From: Tubiluchus corallicola
Taxonomy: Eukaryota > Priapulida > Priapulimorpha > Priapulimorphida > Tubiluchidae
Length of the DNA stretch: 64,000 nt
Reading direction: 5' to 3'
Assembly: GCA_030141605.1 (NCBI GenBank)
Contig: JAQGDQ010000090.1
Coordinates: 1 to 64,000 of the forward strand
The position numbers and the translations under genes were made by a program. Below are positions 47,620 through 63,935 of this stretch, one piece after another (within the stretch, counting starts at the first letter, position 1; each line of letters opens with the position of its first letter). Under the pieces are notes generated by a model. The model was not told the origin of the DNA, did no database searches, and saw nothing but the letters and a program-made list of their open reading frames with translations.

Positions 47620-48520
47620 CTTTAATTGTGTCTACACTCCTTTAATAAATAAGTTTATTTTTATGGAAACCACTATGGTTACTGCGATTTTGTGTTGTTG
47701 ACCCTGCATTTGTTGCTCTATTCCAAAATTTCTCCACATCTTGAGATCTTCACCTGCTTTCCAATCTGTGGTGCTTAGTTATTAGTACTCTGTTCGTCGT
47801 GAAACTGGTCACGCAATACTAAACATGTCTGATTTAGTATGGTTATAGGCTTCCTTTGCAGTTTCCAAAGGAACTATTGCCTTGGTATAAAAAGTGTAAC
47901 CCAGTTTCCTCTCCCAGCTTTTATATAATATAATATAATTTATGCATCAGCTAGTGGCTGCGCTTTTTAGTTCAAGAAGTCCTATGCAACGTTCCCACTT
48001 CAGCACCTCTAACTCTTATGCTGGTTTACATCTAGCAAAATTATTATAAATACGGTATTACCGTAGTTTTAGTCACAGAAGCAAAAACGCAGTAATATAA
48101 GTAATGTCGTGAAGTAACTTAGAAACAACTCCACTTTAAGATATCACTATGTTCTTTACGGCACTAACACTAGGTTAATGCAATACATACCCTACGGAAT
48201 GGAAAGTTAATTGATTTCGCGAAAGTAAACAAATTTAACGTAACAGACGATGCCATCTTGGAGTGGAAATTTGTCTAGACTCCCATCTAGTGGGTAACTA
48301 TGAAAATCCAAAGATTGCAGAAAAGGCACATTTGGGCGAAATAGTTTACAAATTTTATTCCAAAAACCGGCTTTTTATTTGAAATAAAGCATAAAATTTT
48401 TATATAGTTAAACGAAGTATTTTAAGGTCGTTTTCGTTCAATAAAGATATCAAAACGTTTTTAGTTTCATTTTATATCATGGGTAGTGCCAGTACATGTA
48501 ACAGCAACACATTGCGAAAT
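47620..48520. other. Intergenic sequence before EEF1A
   Basis: No exon recognised; it leads into the EEF1A promoter. Confidence 0.4.
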
Positions 48521-48528
48521 GATTGTAG

Positions 48529-48600
48529 TGACGTCAATTTAGCCGGCCCCTCTAAGCGCAGTATATAAATTGCGTCACGCTACCGGTACGTTCCTCTTTT
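48529..48600 (+). promoter_or_regulatory. EEF1A: EEF1A core promoter: CRE, TATA box, 5'-TOP-like start
   Basis: A perfect CRE palindrome TGACGTCA lies at 48529-48536. TATATAAA starts at 48562. About 30 bases later a pyrimidine run CCTCTTTT (48593-48600) fits a 5'-TOP transcription start, the signal by which EEF1A and ribosomal protein mRNAs are translationally controlled by TOR. The following bases run straight into a consensus donor (GTGAGT at 48619), defining a tiny first exon. Confidence 0.7.
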
Positions 48601-48618
48601 ACGCGTGGCACGTCTTTG
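48594..48618 (+). other. EEF1A: Non-coding first exon of EEF1A
   Basis: About 25 bases from the predicted TOP start to the GTGAGT donor at 48619. A short untranslated first exon followed by a long intron is the usual EEF1A gene plan. The intron runs to the acceptor attacag at 51910. Confidence 0.6.
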
Positions 48619-49518
48619 GTGAGTTGTTCGTTGTTTTATTGTAGCCTTTATTATTTTTATCCATTTTATAGATTGATTAATTTTTGCCATCCAGTAACAT
48701 ACAAATGGTAAAACAATTACAAGATGTTTCTAATTATATATAACCCTGTATTTTATCTGATAGGACACCAAATATGGGTTGTAATCTTATGCGCAAATGG
48801 GTGTTCAGCCATTTTCTTTTCGAACAGTCTTTTATGCCAATGTTGAATTCCATTGTCTATGAAGTGAATTAATTTTGGTACCGCCATTTGTTTAAGTGCT
48901 TTTTGCGGAGAACTTCAGATCGCTTTTATGTTTAAATTTGTATTTTCTAGGATGTTCAATAAGGTACAAATGTGTGTAGTTAGTACTGTTATTTTGCACA
49001 ACCATTTTGTCACTGGCCTACTATTTTCTGATGGGCAATCTGTAAATGTTTTGTAGAGCAATAAAAATTAGCTTTCAGTTACTGTAGGGAATCCACCATC
49101 CCCTTTAGTTTTACAAGTATTGATGACAGAACGTTTATTAATGCACATTAAAACACTTCATGAGTGACTTCTAAAAAATATTCTTCGTTTTTCGCTATGC
49201 TCACTTTCTAGAATTAATAGGCACTATTAACTCCTTTAAATGTAGAAAAACAAATGCAAGGCATTAATCACAAATTTCTTTTTAACTTGTTTAAGTCATC
49301 TTTACGCAGCTTGAGTTCAAAACCTCATCATTTTCTCAACTCTATTGCTTATTTCTTTTGTATAGTAAATTACTTCTCAGATTTAGTGATGCCTCTATTT
49401 AAAATTTTGGTTGTTAGGCCATATTTTATATCACTTGTATGTTATCGCGCACTACCACATACAATACCTTAATTGTATACAGGTCTTGCATTATCAGTAG
49501 CACTGTATGAAACTAAAC

Positions 49519-49605
49519 TCCCACGATGACCGTTAGGCATGTTGTGTGAAACAAGTTTCATAAAGTTTGAAAAAATAGAGCATTCGTAGTACACTCTTTA
49601 CTGAG
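49519..49605 (+). repeat. Dispersed repeat, copy B
   Basis: Starts AAACTCCCACGATGACCGTTA and keeps GAAACAAGTTT, TAAAGTTTGAAAAAAT and agAGCATTCGTAG in the order seen in the reverse complement of 8440-8577. Confidence 0.6.
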
Positions 49606-50333
49606 CAAAACTTTAAATTGCATTATATTGTCGGTAAGTTCAATAAAGTGTTTTTTGGTGAATCAGTGGTGCACGCTGTCATGGTGATGCAGTGCTGTTA
49701 TACTAGGTGACTTTAAAATTGCCTTTTCTTGTCCTTTAAGTCATGTCACGTCTACCTCATTATGTGTAAGCTGGTGTGGATTAGTTAACTGCCATTTATC
49801 AAAGACTGGTTTTTGTACAAAGAGACAGCCTGCTATTAATAGGTTACAGGTAGCATTCTAATGTAACAGATGCTGCAGTGTATTGTTTTCGGGTGGCCCT
49901 TGGAGTAATTCTTAACATAGTTTTTTTGTTATTTGACATATCCTCAAAATATGAAAAACGCAACGCTATCGTGATCAATCATCGCCAAAATAGAATTTCT
50001 GTTTTAATAATACCTAGGGTAATCAAAATTTTTGCAATTTCTGTTTCACATTCTTGTCTGGATTTTTGCCTTTTTTTGCATATCTGAAATTTTTTTGAAA
50101 TCTTAACTCTTCTTTTTCGTGTACATTCACTTCATTGGTTACATTAATGGAAGGATCTGCTGCTACTAACTGTTACGTAAATCTTCTGCTCTTTGCGTAC
50201 AGTACAAACTATGATTAAATGTAACTTGTTAGTAGTGTCTGTCTGAAGTGCTGTGTTCTTAGAAGCCATATATTGCGAACATATAACATTTCCGTAGTAG
50301 ATTAATCATACGTTTTGGCAACAAATTAGTTCA

Positions 50334-50888
50334 AGGGTCATTCCACGTGAATTCACTCAATGCAAAACACCCTTATGTCACAGATTTTAATGCGATTTGA
50401 TGCCTGTTAAAATTGTTCAAAGCAAAAAACACCTTAGCTTTTTACAGAGAACATGGTTCAGATACTAAAGAATTCAAAAATGCCGGGTTTGGTCTAAAAA
50501 ATTCTGTCTCACAAGGTCATTTTCAAGGTCAAAGTATAGGTAAAAAGTTAATGTAAACTCATACACCACCTATCTGAAGTTTTATTGCTGATCCTGAAAG
50601 CCTATTGACTTCTCTTTAAAATGATACCACTACCCTCAAAATTGGATTTAAACTTTTTGAGTTATGATCATTTAAAAACTGCATGTCACGCCGATTTTGG
50701 CGATTTTTTTTAGCCCTTTTGGCCATTTTCAAAGGGCCATAACTTTTGAACCGTAGGCCCAATTTCGCTAAAAATTTGGTTTTTTGATTTCTCCATAAGC
50801 CAAACCAACACACCAAATTGCATTAAAATCTGTGACATAAGGGTTTTTATCAGAAAAAATATTGGGTGATTTGAGGTGGAATGACCCT
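50334..50888. mobile_element. 555-bp non-autonomous DNA element with AGGGTCATTCCAC ends
   Basis: Left end AGGGTCATTCCACGTGAATT and right end GGTGGAATGACCCT are inverted repeats. They extend inward with ACCCTTATGTCACAGATTTT on the left and aaaatctgtgacataagggt on the right, about 70 bp in all. The flanks ttcaa/tccaa could be a slightly diverged target duplication. No transposase is encoded. A related end occurs at 55228. Confidence 0.8.
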
Positions 50889-51797
50889 CCAATTAAAGTG
50901 TTGTGCACTTTAGTAGTTACACATATAGTTCTATTATTATCTATGCCAAATTTGAAAGTTAAAGAATTACTTCTAGATTCTCTAGAATCTTTTACTGGCT
51001 AGTTTTCTGAGCAGTAGAGCTGGCCCTGCTAGGACATACATCTAAAACAAATAAGAATGTTCAGCCTGAGTTTTTGCTCGGGAAGTGTTAGTATTCCTAT
51101 TGTGATTAGCTAGAAATTTGAATGATGACATTAATATTTTGATTAGTAAAATTAAATTTAGCAGAATATGCATTCTGAGTTGCCAGATCTGATAACTACG
51201 TTGTGTAACAATGTGTGAATTAAACTGTAATTTTTATACATCAATATTTAGTTAATTTATGTCAATTATTGGTCTATTGCTCCACCCCCGCTGTAATGTA
51301 AGAACATTCAGTAGCATTTGGGATAATGGCTCACGCATGACAACTGACTAAGCTAAAATGAACAACATGACAGTCACGACTAATATCTAATCAGCAGATA
51401 AACTGATTGCACTTTTTCATAAACACAAATTTGCAGAGCAGCAGCTATTTTTACATGAAATTAACACTGTATGTTATAATAAATTAAGCATATAGTTTTG
51501 TTGTAAAAAGTAATTTCTGTACTGCTTAGCAGAGATTCCTGTTTGAATTTAATTAATCTAAGCATATTCGTTGCTTTCTAGGAAGATGTAAGTTTGCTGT
51601 TTATAAACCGAACTTGTAGACGTGTACAGATTTTTTCTGTAGGTCAATTGCTAAAATGTTTTAAATTGAAACCTCAGCTTTGTTGCTAAACAGCAAATGA
51701 AATAGGTTCATAATTTTAGTGGAATTGGATAAATTTGTAAAAAAGATAAGTAATCACTCCTTGTCATTCGTAAGCTCCGTCGTAATTTGAACCTTGA

Positions 51798-56090
<4,293 letters not shown>

Positions 56091-56441
56091 TTGTGCCAGA
56101 ACTTTAGGAATTTAGGCACTCCTAATAAGAAATTGAAACAAATTACATGTAACATGCAAGTTAGCAAGTTTGTTCATAGGCTTATTTTATTTTTGCTGTC
56201 AGTATGGCTCATGACACATAAATGGAATTGGAAAGAATTCCGTAGGAAAAATGGCGGTGTACTTTTATTTGTGCCTATATGAAATTACTCTTTGAGTTTT
56301 ACAAGTCATAAAATAGTGTATAATATTATGGTATATTGAATCTTTGCAGTCGATGTTTTACGTGTATGTGTGTACACATTGTACTTCACTCTAACTGATT
56401 GGAAGGTTGATTCTTTTCAAAGTTCTGTACAATATTTCGCT

Positions 56442-56447
56442 AATAAA
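56442..56447 (+). terminator. EEF1A: EEF1A poly(A) signal
   Basis: AATAAA in gctaataaattattgg, about 350 bases after the stop codon. Confidence 0.55.
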
Positions 56448-56829
56448 TTATTGGAACCACATACTTTACTTAATTGTAATGTTTCTGTTAGCTGGGGGCA
56501 AATTGTTTTTATTTTTTGCAGAAGTTAAACTAATTTTTATTTGTACAGAACTCTAATATGTGAAGGTAATAAATGTGCTATGTATTATACTGAGAGAAGA
56601 ATGTCTTGCTAAATCATTGACTTAGTATTTGTTTTTTTGTATGATTTACCAAAATTGAAGATGAGTGATAATGAAGTCAAAATGGTGCGCGTGCGAAGGT
56701 TTAGGACTCTGGTAACTCTGAGATGTAGCCTTTACATTTGTCATTTTGGGAGCCAGAATAATTCTGAATTCATTTCACAGATATGTACCAGGACCGTACA
56801 TTTTGCACGTCACAAAAGTTCTATGAAAA

Positions 56830-57025
56830 TCACAAAGTGGTGTGGGTGAATGAATTTAATTTGAACATATGGTCTATTACCAAATTTATGTCCACAAATG
56901 CAGACTAAAAAGTGAAATTGATAACAGAATTTATATCAATTTTTAGATCACACAAAATGCTGTGGGTGGGTGAATTTAATTTGCACACCTGCTTTATTAT
57001 CAAAATTTGTACAAAATGCAAACGT
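56830..57025. repeat. Two-copy tandem duplication, about 118-bp period
   Basis: cacaaagtggtgtgggtgaatgaatttaatttg (56831 on) recurs as cacaaaatgctgtgggtgggtgaatttaatttg (56951 on), each followed by a similar tattaccaaa/tattatcaaa and tgcaaac/tgcagac part. Apart from this I see nothing in the stretch 56450-57540. Confidence 0.7.
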
Positions 57026-58233
57026 AAATAAATTCTGTATCAGCTAATAATTGAAACCAACGTTCTAGAGTTTGGTGAATAGGCTTACTGAAACAAGTGA
57101 AAGTGAAATGGTCAGTGTTTAGGGTTAGAGTGAAATTAATGCCATTTCAACCTGCAGTTTCTGTTTTATTCTAAATTTGAACAGTTCGTGCAATTTATAT
57201 CTAGCACAGGAAAATTGGATAAAACATACGAAGTCGAAGATGCAAATATCGATGGCTCTCTTTGATTCCCGTAATTAATAAATTTAGATGATGCGTCTGG
57301 CAGGTCGCGCGAGCTCCAGGTAGCACAGGACACTACTGAACAGCTTTTTGAATGTAAAGTTCGAGTATATCAACAAGTTGGGCCTATCTGTGCAAGATAT
57401 AAGAATGGAGAATAGAATGTATGTTAACGAGCTGTTGAAGCTAAAAATATAATTAAAGACGAGTGAGCGGTAAAGGCAAGTTGACGTAAAAGATATTTGA
57501 TGTGATTCGTAAAACGACTTGATGCTTGTTTGCTTGTCACTGGTGGCAAAGTGTAGGAAAAGGAATTCACGAAATTTTTGTTACGCATTTCGTTTTTGTG
57601 ATTAACGGCCACGCTGACGGCATCAAACGGCGTATGATTAAAAACTTGAGCCGCGCATTATCTATAATAATTGGCATCGCGCAATTTTGATAAGCTAAAA
57701 TTAGTAGAATATTTCAAATGAAAACAATTATTAGTTTAGAAAAAACTAAAAACATTCATGAAAACGAAAAATAGTTGTAGCAATAAGTTTGTATTGTGTA
57801 CTTGCAAATGTTTCTTCAGTTTTCTTGCAAGTAAAATTTTATTGTTCTTCCTGAGGAAAGAGCCTAGCTGACTGCATGATGGGCTGCCTACTATGTAAAA
57901 AATAATGCCTTTTTATTGATTTTTCTCTCCCTCCCTCCTTTAGAGAGGGAGGGAGAGAGAGACAGACACACACACACAGATCCTTTTGTTGAAGGTTCTG
58001 CCATTTGTTTCTTGGTCGTTTTACTCCGATGTGAGGCGGCGGATTTGGCATACTAAAAATTGCACCCATTTACGTGCCCTTCAATTAATCTATATAATTA
58101 CACATACATTATATTGTAAGTTTGTATATAAATAATGCACACACACAACAAATAATTGCATGCGGTGCTTCATTATATAAATAATCAATACAGTAGTAGA
58201 GATGAGTAGGACTGAACTGCCAGTATCATTTCA

Positions 58234-58301
58234 TACTTTCTGTGGTCCATATTCTTTGGGTTAAGCGTATCCACAGCAAAGAATATGGACCACAGAAAGT
58301 A
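58234..58301. repeat. Perfect 25-bp hairpin
   Basis: tactttctgtggtccatatt+ctttg at 58234-58258 is exactly reverse-complemented at 58277-58301, with an 18-base loop. Confidence 0.9.
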
Positions 58302-58572
58302 GGGAAAGTCCTACTGCGCAGCAGTTCACGCAGTTAGTGTCGCCCTAGCAGCACAGCAGTATGGACATTCCTATTTAATATGTTCTTATCAGGAAATATA
58401 ACTTGAAGAAATATTAGGCCTGACTTTCATGTGTAATATCTTTCATAGAAAAAAATCGATTTTTTCAGAAGAGCAAATAATTTTTCCAGCACAAAACTTA
58501 ATCTAAGCATCTGTATTTTGTTAATTCCAAGTCAAACGATGTTTAAAAAGCATATAATCATACATTGGCCTT

Positions 58573-58820
58573 TGTTATGAGTTGGAGTTGATTATAAAAT
58601 CACTTTGAACAAACAGAGATGCATTTACGACATTACTTATCTTTTTTATTATCAGTGAACAAAAAATAACAATACAAAACATCAGAGCTGTCATCCTAAG
58701 CAACCAACATTACTTCCACCTCTATAACAACCAACTACGTAACTAGGTCAAAATCAAGTTACGGAACAGGTGAGAAGCTAACCTGGCGCGTAAATTAGAA
58801 TCTGCATGTGGGTCATACCA
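58573..58820. mobile_element. Solo LTR, copy B
   Basis: Begins TGTTATGAGTTGGAGTTGA and ends GGGTCATACCA, about 80-85% identical by eye to the element at 25692-25936 over its whole length. Flanks cctt/tctt differ at one base. It sits in the centre of the 57543-59901 inverted-arm structure. Confidence 0.7.
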
Positions 58821-60274
58821 TCTTATATATAATGTGTAGACGTCACTTATATTTAGCCAAATTTTTTACGATTCAGTTAGGCTTACGTCAAAATAAGTGT
58901 TCATTAAAAACAGTTTGTTTACGCATAAAAAATGTACTTGTATAAGCGTACTAATAAAACACCTGTTCCAAAATCCATTGACAAGTCTTGATAAATATTA
59001 TTTATTGATGGGCTTAAATTAATTGATTTTATACAGGCCTAGGTGCTAAGGGCAATCATTTTATATAGTTAAATATATAGGCTCAGCTTCATAGAATCTT
59101 TGTATGTAATAATGCATACATCAAACATGTATGTGAGTGTGTGTGCATGGGTGTATCAAGATGTTACGACGTCCTGTGCTGGCAATTCAGTCCTACTCAT
59201 CTCTACTACTGTAACGATTATTTATATAAGAAGCACCATATGCAATTACTTGTGTGTGTGCATTATTTATATACAAACTTACAATATAATATATGTGTAA
59301 TTACATAGATTAATTGTAGAGTAAAACGACCAAGAAACAAATGACTGAACCTTCAACAAAAGAAAAAGAAGGATCTCTTTCTGTCTCTCTCTTTTTCTCT
59401 CTCTCCCTCCCTATCACTGTCTCTCTCCTCTTCTTCTCCCCCCTCTCTCTCCCTCCCTGTCTCTCTAAGAGAGGGAGGGAGAGAAAAATCAATAAAAAAT
59501 GCGTTACTTTTTTACATAGTAGGCAGCCCATCATGCAGTCAGCTAGCCTCTTTCCTCAGGAAGAACAATAAAATTTTACTTGCAAGAAAACTGAAGAAAT
59601 CTTTGCAAGTACATAATACAAACTTATTGCTACAATTTGTTTTCCTTTTCATTAAATGTTTTCAGTTTTTTGCTTAATAATTGCTTTTAGTTGAGATATT
59701 CTTCTTTTATTAAAAACACAAAAGTGATTTTGGCTTATCGAAATTGCGCGTATGCCACCAATATTGGTGAACTTAAGAATATTATTATTACATCAACGCG
59801 CTGCTCAAAATTTTTTGATGCCGCAGCATAGCCGCTAATCGCAAAAACGAAATACGTAACAATAGGCTAATTTCGTCACTTCCCTTTCTACACTTTGTCC
59901 ACGGTAAGATTAAGAGGTCCCTTATTGCTTGTCGGGTGTTAATTTTAAATTGCTTTTAAATTGAATCAGATAATATCAGTAATCACTAATTCACCATATT
60001 ACAAGGTTTCTCTAAGGTTTGCATTTACAGAAATTCTTAGGTACATAGATGGGACTAGGACTAGATTTGTGCATGGTTCGCTGAATCTTTTAGCGTTTAG
60101 TAATAAATTATTTACCAACAAAGATTGTTGTAAATATTCATTTGGACCACTCGTCTAGTGGAATAATTTAATGTACATTCATATAGACACCGTGAAGTTC
60201 AAACTAGTAATACAAGGCTTTGACCTGTTAATTATAAGTTACAAGGATTTTTGTAAGTTAACCCTGTCGACTCC

Positions 60275-60850
60275 ATGGAATCTCGATTACTTGAAGCCAT
60301 AAATGGTCTTAAAAATACCATGGTCTTAGAATTTGATAACATGAGAATGGAACTTGATAGTCTAACCTCAAGCCAACAATTCATTGCTGCTCAATACGAA
60401 GACATCAAAAATGACCACCAACACATTAAGTAGGAATTAGACGAAACCAAAAAAGAAAACCATGCATTAAGACTCGCTCTAGATGAAGTTGTTACAAAAC
60501 TTCAACACACAGAATGTGAACTAGATACTCTTGAGCAGTACACTCGCAGGGACTGTTTGCTGATTAGCGGTGTTCCACCAATGGAAAACGTAAGAACGGA
60601 TGATATTGTGGTGAAACTTGGCGGTTTGATGGGACTAAATGTTACTTAATAGCGATATTAGTATCTCGCATTGAGTTCCATCATTGAAGGGACCAAATCC
60701 CATTGTAAAATTTCTGAAGAAGAGGGGCAAGAGACATGTTCTACAGATCCCGAATGGAAACACCAGACCTTCACAAGCTAGGCATTCCTAAAAATGGCAA
60801 AATCTTCATCAGTGAATGTCTAACACGGTGCAGAATTTGCACCAACATAT
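60275..60850 (+). pseudogene. LINE ORF1 remnant
   Basis: From ATG at 60276 a frame encodes a coiled coil (NTMVLEFDNMRMELDSL; after one stop, ENHALRLALDEVVTKLQHTE), then ELDTLEQYTRRDCLLISGVP and TDDIVVKLGGLMGL. The final part has GIPKNGKIFISECLT. This is the coiled coil plus RRM-like plan of LINE ORF1 RNA-binding proteins (L-E-x-Y-x-R-R-x-x-L-x-I-x-G-x-P). Stops at 60430 and 60649 and a frameshift inactivate it. The first ~300 bases upstream may be its 5' UTR. Confidence 0.8.
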
Positions 60851-61160
60851 AATGCACCTTGTTGTAGGCGCATCTGTGGCGGGAATGTAAAGCTTTTGGT
60901 TTTGGTCAGTTTTCAGTTTGTTACCTGCTAGTCACCTGTCTGTTTTACTCACCTGTGCTCTGAACAGTCAGGTTAATCCACTTAATGGGAACTGTTAAAT
61001 ATTTATGTACTGATTATGTTACAATAAAGCATTCAGTGGTATTAACCTCTGTTGACAGTGTTTCTGTGACTACATTCCTAAAAATGGCAAAATCTTTATC
61101 AGTGAATGTCTAACACGGTGCAGAATTTGCACCAACATATGTGCATTAATGCACCTCGTT
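60783..61160. repeat. Direct repeat of the ORF1 tail flanking a 210-bp insert
   Basis: cattcctaaaaatggcaaaa...tttgcaccaacatat occurs at 60783-60850 and again at 61073-61140 with one or two changes. The DNA between (about 60861-61072) starts gttgtaggcgc and contains acaataaagc near 61021. It is not related to ORF1. Confidence 0.85.
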
Positions 61161-61164
61161 ATAA

Positions 61165-61545
61165 AGCCAAACTCACTGTAATACCAACTTTTTTGCAGTC
61201 CCAACATAGGCATTATAAAGAGGCTTGACTGTATCTATACATTAATACTGCAAAATACGGCACTGCGATACACTGAGACACCTTGCCTGATAACTAAGTA
61301 TGTGTTCAATATCGTTTTTATCGTTCTAAATAATTTATCGTATCGTATCGTCTGAAAAACAGATTATCGATATCGCATCATTGGAAAAAAAGTTTGCGCC
61401 TTTAGCAGTCCTGCTTTGGTTATTTGTTTTTTGCATTGTTGATACTGAAACATTGCTACACATTAAATTAATGAAACTTTGATTGAAGAAGTAGCTACTT
61501 TGGATGCTTTGGCTTATCATAGCTTTATTCCTTTTTAATGCCTTA
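61165..61545. other. Upstream region of WWOX
   Basis: No gene recognised. A small cluster of tatcgtatcgtatcgtc lies near 61338. Confidence 0.35.
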
Positions 61546-61559
61546 CAGGAATTAGATGC

Positions 61560-63935
61560 ATGTCTCTGCCATTGTCGGATAGCGATAGCGACGATGAGCT
61601 TCCTGCTGGTTGGGAAGAACGAGTTACGACTGATGGGCGGGTTTTCTATGCTAAGTATGCAGTAAACATGTCTGTTGTTAGAAGTTTGCAAGTTGAAGGT
61701 TATGTTTTATTTAAAGGTCATTCATTGATCTGTGTGATGAGTTGCTGTCATTGCTCAGGTTGTAATGTTCAAAATTCAGGACAATTGTCCTAAGCCAGAA
61801 TAGGATCTGCATTGTTGCTTGACAGAAAATCAAACAGTTTTGGGAAAACTCTGTTTTGCCTGTTCCTGGAAATAATTAAGATTTCTTCCGGGCTTTGAAA
61901 AAGACTATATTAATTAGAAATTTGGCTTGAGAAATTTCAGACTATACTGAAATTTAGCAGTCAACATAATCATATATTTTCATAGCAATTTTAAACAGAA
62001 TTCTCACTTTCTTTCTCCATGTTTTAGTCACGTAGAAAAAAGGACGCAGTGGACACATCCTAGAACTAAGAAGAAGAAACGTGTATCTGGAGGTAGGGTA
62101 ATTACTTTTACATCTTTCAATTTATTTTTTCTTTTTTGGACATGACAGAAATTAATAACTTGTGTGTTCTCTATAGGTTTTAATGGGTGCCAGCTTATAA
62201 GGGTTTAGCTTGTCATTATGTCATTACTACATGTTATTATATTATTATTAGTGCTTACTGTTTACACAATGATGTAATATGTATACTTTTGAACTAACAG
62301 AAGAGACATTTTAATGTAAGACGCAGTTTGATGGATTTCACATCTAATATGACTTAGTCATCTTTTTATTATTAAAAAATATTAAAAGCTGGGCTAACCC
62401 TTTCAATTTATATCTCATGTTTTTGCTGTAGTAAATTGTGCTTGTTTTTCACCAGAATTACCATATGGGTGGGAAAGGAAAATAACAGAAGATGGACATG
62501 TGTTCTTTGTTGAGTGAGTGCATTCTAGCTTTTAATGTGGATAAGTTGGCAAAAATTCACTGCATAACTCTGGTGGGAAGTAGAAATAGTTTTTTCTTGT
62601 AGGTGTATGCACACATTCTCGGTTGACAGAAGCCGTGACAAGGCCTGCACTCATTGCCACAAAAATACTATAACAATCAAACAGAATTGTATCAATATCT
62701 TATTTGTAAAGAAGTAGTTTGTCATCTGATTCAGCTATACTGACATTCTTAGATTTTTTGAAAACCTGTCATTTTTAGCACTTCTACTTATTGTCAACAT
62801 GTCTTTTTGTGTTGTATTGTAGTAATAATAACCACAATAGAATAAAGCCATAATCACTAAAATTTGTAAAATCTTACCTGAGCCTAGATTTGAATCAGGG
62901 ACTCTTTAGATTACAAGTCCAATGCCGTGACATCCGTGTGTTTATTCCATTAGTAATAATGATATTGTTATTAACATTTGTCATTCCTTAGAGTTTTGCA
63001 AATAATATCATACGAAATTTACATTTTCTAGTCACATCAAGAAGAAAACTACATTTTCTGATCCTCGGCTGGCTTTTGCTGTGGAGGATAAAAGTGTCGA
63101 TGAAGTGGAGATTAGACAGAGGTTTGATGGCAGCAGTTCGGCACTTCAGATTCTTGCTGGTCGAGACCTGACCGGAAAATATGTGATTGTCACGGGTGCA
63201 AACAGTGGAATAGGTTATACTGCTAACAATTTCTTTTCTTCAATATAAATTAACTTTTAAATTTAGCAGTAGATGGCAGTGGCTCAGCTCTTCAGATTCT
63301 TTCCTGTTGAGTCTTTACCGTTATAAATGTGTTTGAAACTGATGCAAACTGTGGAACAATTTTTTTGGTTTCTTGAAAGTTAATTGCTTCTTAAATTGAG
63401 CCGTAGATGGCAGCAGCATAGTTCAGAGCTGAAAAGCTTCTTCAGATTGTTTCCTGAGAGTGAGAGAGACAGAAAGAGAAGGAGAAGTAGTCATCTAACT
63501 TAAAGTAGACCATTATTGAGTAGATGATCATTATTATGGAATTTATATTATATAAAGACTTTTCGCTCCTCTTTATATAACATCACAATTTCTCTATAGC
63601 CTTTTTTTAATCAAGGTCACGCTGAAAGCATTTTAGAATTTTGTGCAAACTAAAGATGTTCAGAATTCTTAAACTCTTATGTTGTGTAAAGAAAAGCTTT
63701 TTGCACAAGAAGATTCACAATTGCGCACAAAGAAAAGAAATCCAGGGTAGCTGAGCTAGAGTATTAGGCCAGATGCAAATTACTTTTCTAGTGGTCACTC
63801 TGTTACTCTGAAAATCTTTTGCTAATAGGTTATGAAACTGCAAGATCATTGGCTACGCATGGTGCACATGTTGTTCTCGCTTGCAGAAACATGAAAAAAG
63901 CCCAAACAGCCGTCTGCAACATTCTCATAGAACGG
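61560..63935 (+). CDS. WWOX: WW domain-containing oxidoreductase, first five exons, runs off the window
   Basis: Exons in frame: 61560-61654, 62028-62092, 62456-62513, 63032-63213, 63829-63935 (donor GTAAGT). An acidic start ([13 protein letters not shown], compare human SEDELPPGW) leads into WW domain 1 ([30 protein letters not shown]) with both signature residues W and P. A basic linker ([10 protein letters not shown]) follows, then WW domain 2 ([30 protein letters not shown]), in which the second aromatic is Phe. A short-chain dehydrogenase fold begins with [14 protein letters not shown], the nucleotide-binding TGxxxGxG, and [15 protein letters not shown]. The catalytic YxxxK lies beyond the right edge. 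A possible acceptor (cttacag, 61548) just before the ATG leaves open an upstream coding exon. Confidence 0.93.
62878..62942 (-). pseudogene. tRNA-Thr(TGT)-like pseudogene or tRNA-derived SINE
   Basis: On the minus strand GCATTGGACTTGTAATCTAA forms an anticodon arm (TTGGA/TCTAA, one G-U) with loop CTTGTAA, anticodon TGT. It is followed by a B-box-like TGATTCAAATC in a 4-bp T stem. The D arm and acceptor stem are not well formed, so it is decayed. It lies in intron 3 of WWOX. Confidence 0.45.

Larger units (their letters stand above)
57543..59901. mobile_element. 2.36-kb structure with ~700-bp inverted arms
   Basis: Left arm 57543-58223 and right arm 59179-59901 are reverse complements with indels. 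Matching blocks in order include gtggcaaagtgtag, tacgcatttcgtttttg, attttattgttcttcctgag, gactgcatgatgggctgcct, ccttttgttgaaggttc, ataaataatgcacacacaca and gatgagtaggactgaa. Each arm also contains its own short hairpin of tctccctccc/gggagggaga. The 955-bp centre holds a 25-bp perfect hairpin and LTR copy B. It may be a foldback transposon or two copies of one MITE in opposite orientation; no transposase frame is visible. Confidence 0.85.

Noticed and set aside
60861-61072. LTR call for the insert between ORF1 repeats
   Set aside because: It has an AATAAA and TG-like start, but no matching target duplication or second copy in the window.
61335-61691. 118-codon minus frame
   Set aside because: Overlaps the clear WWOX first exon on the other strand and has no recognisable domain.
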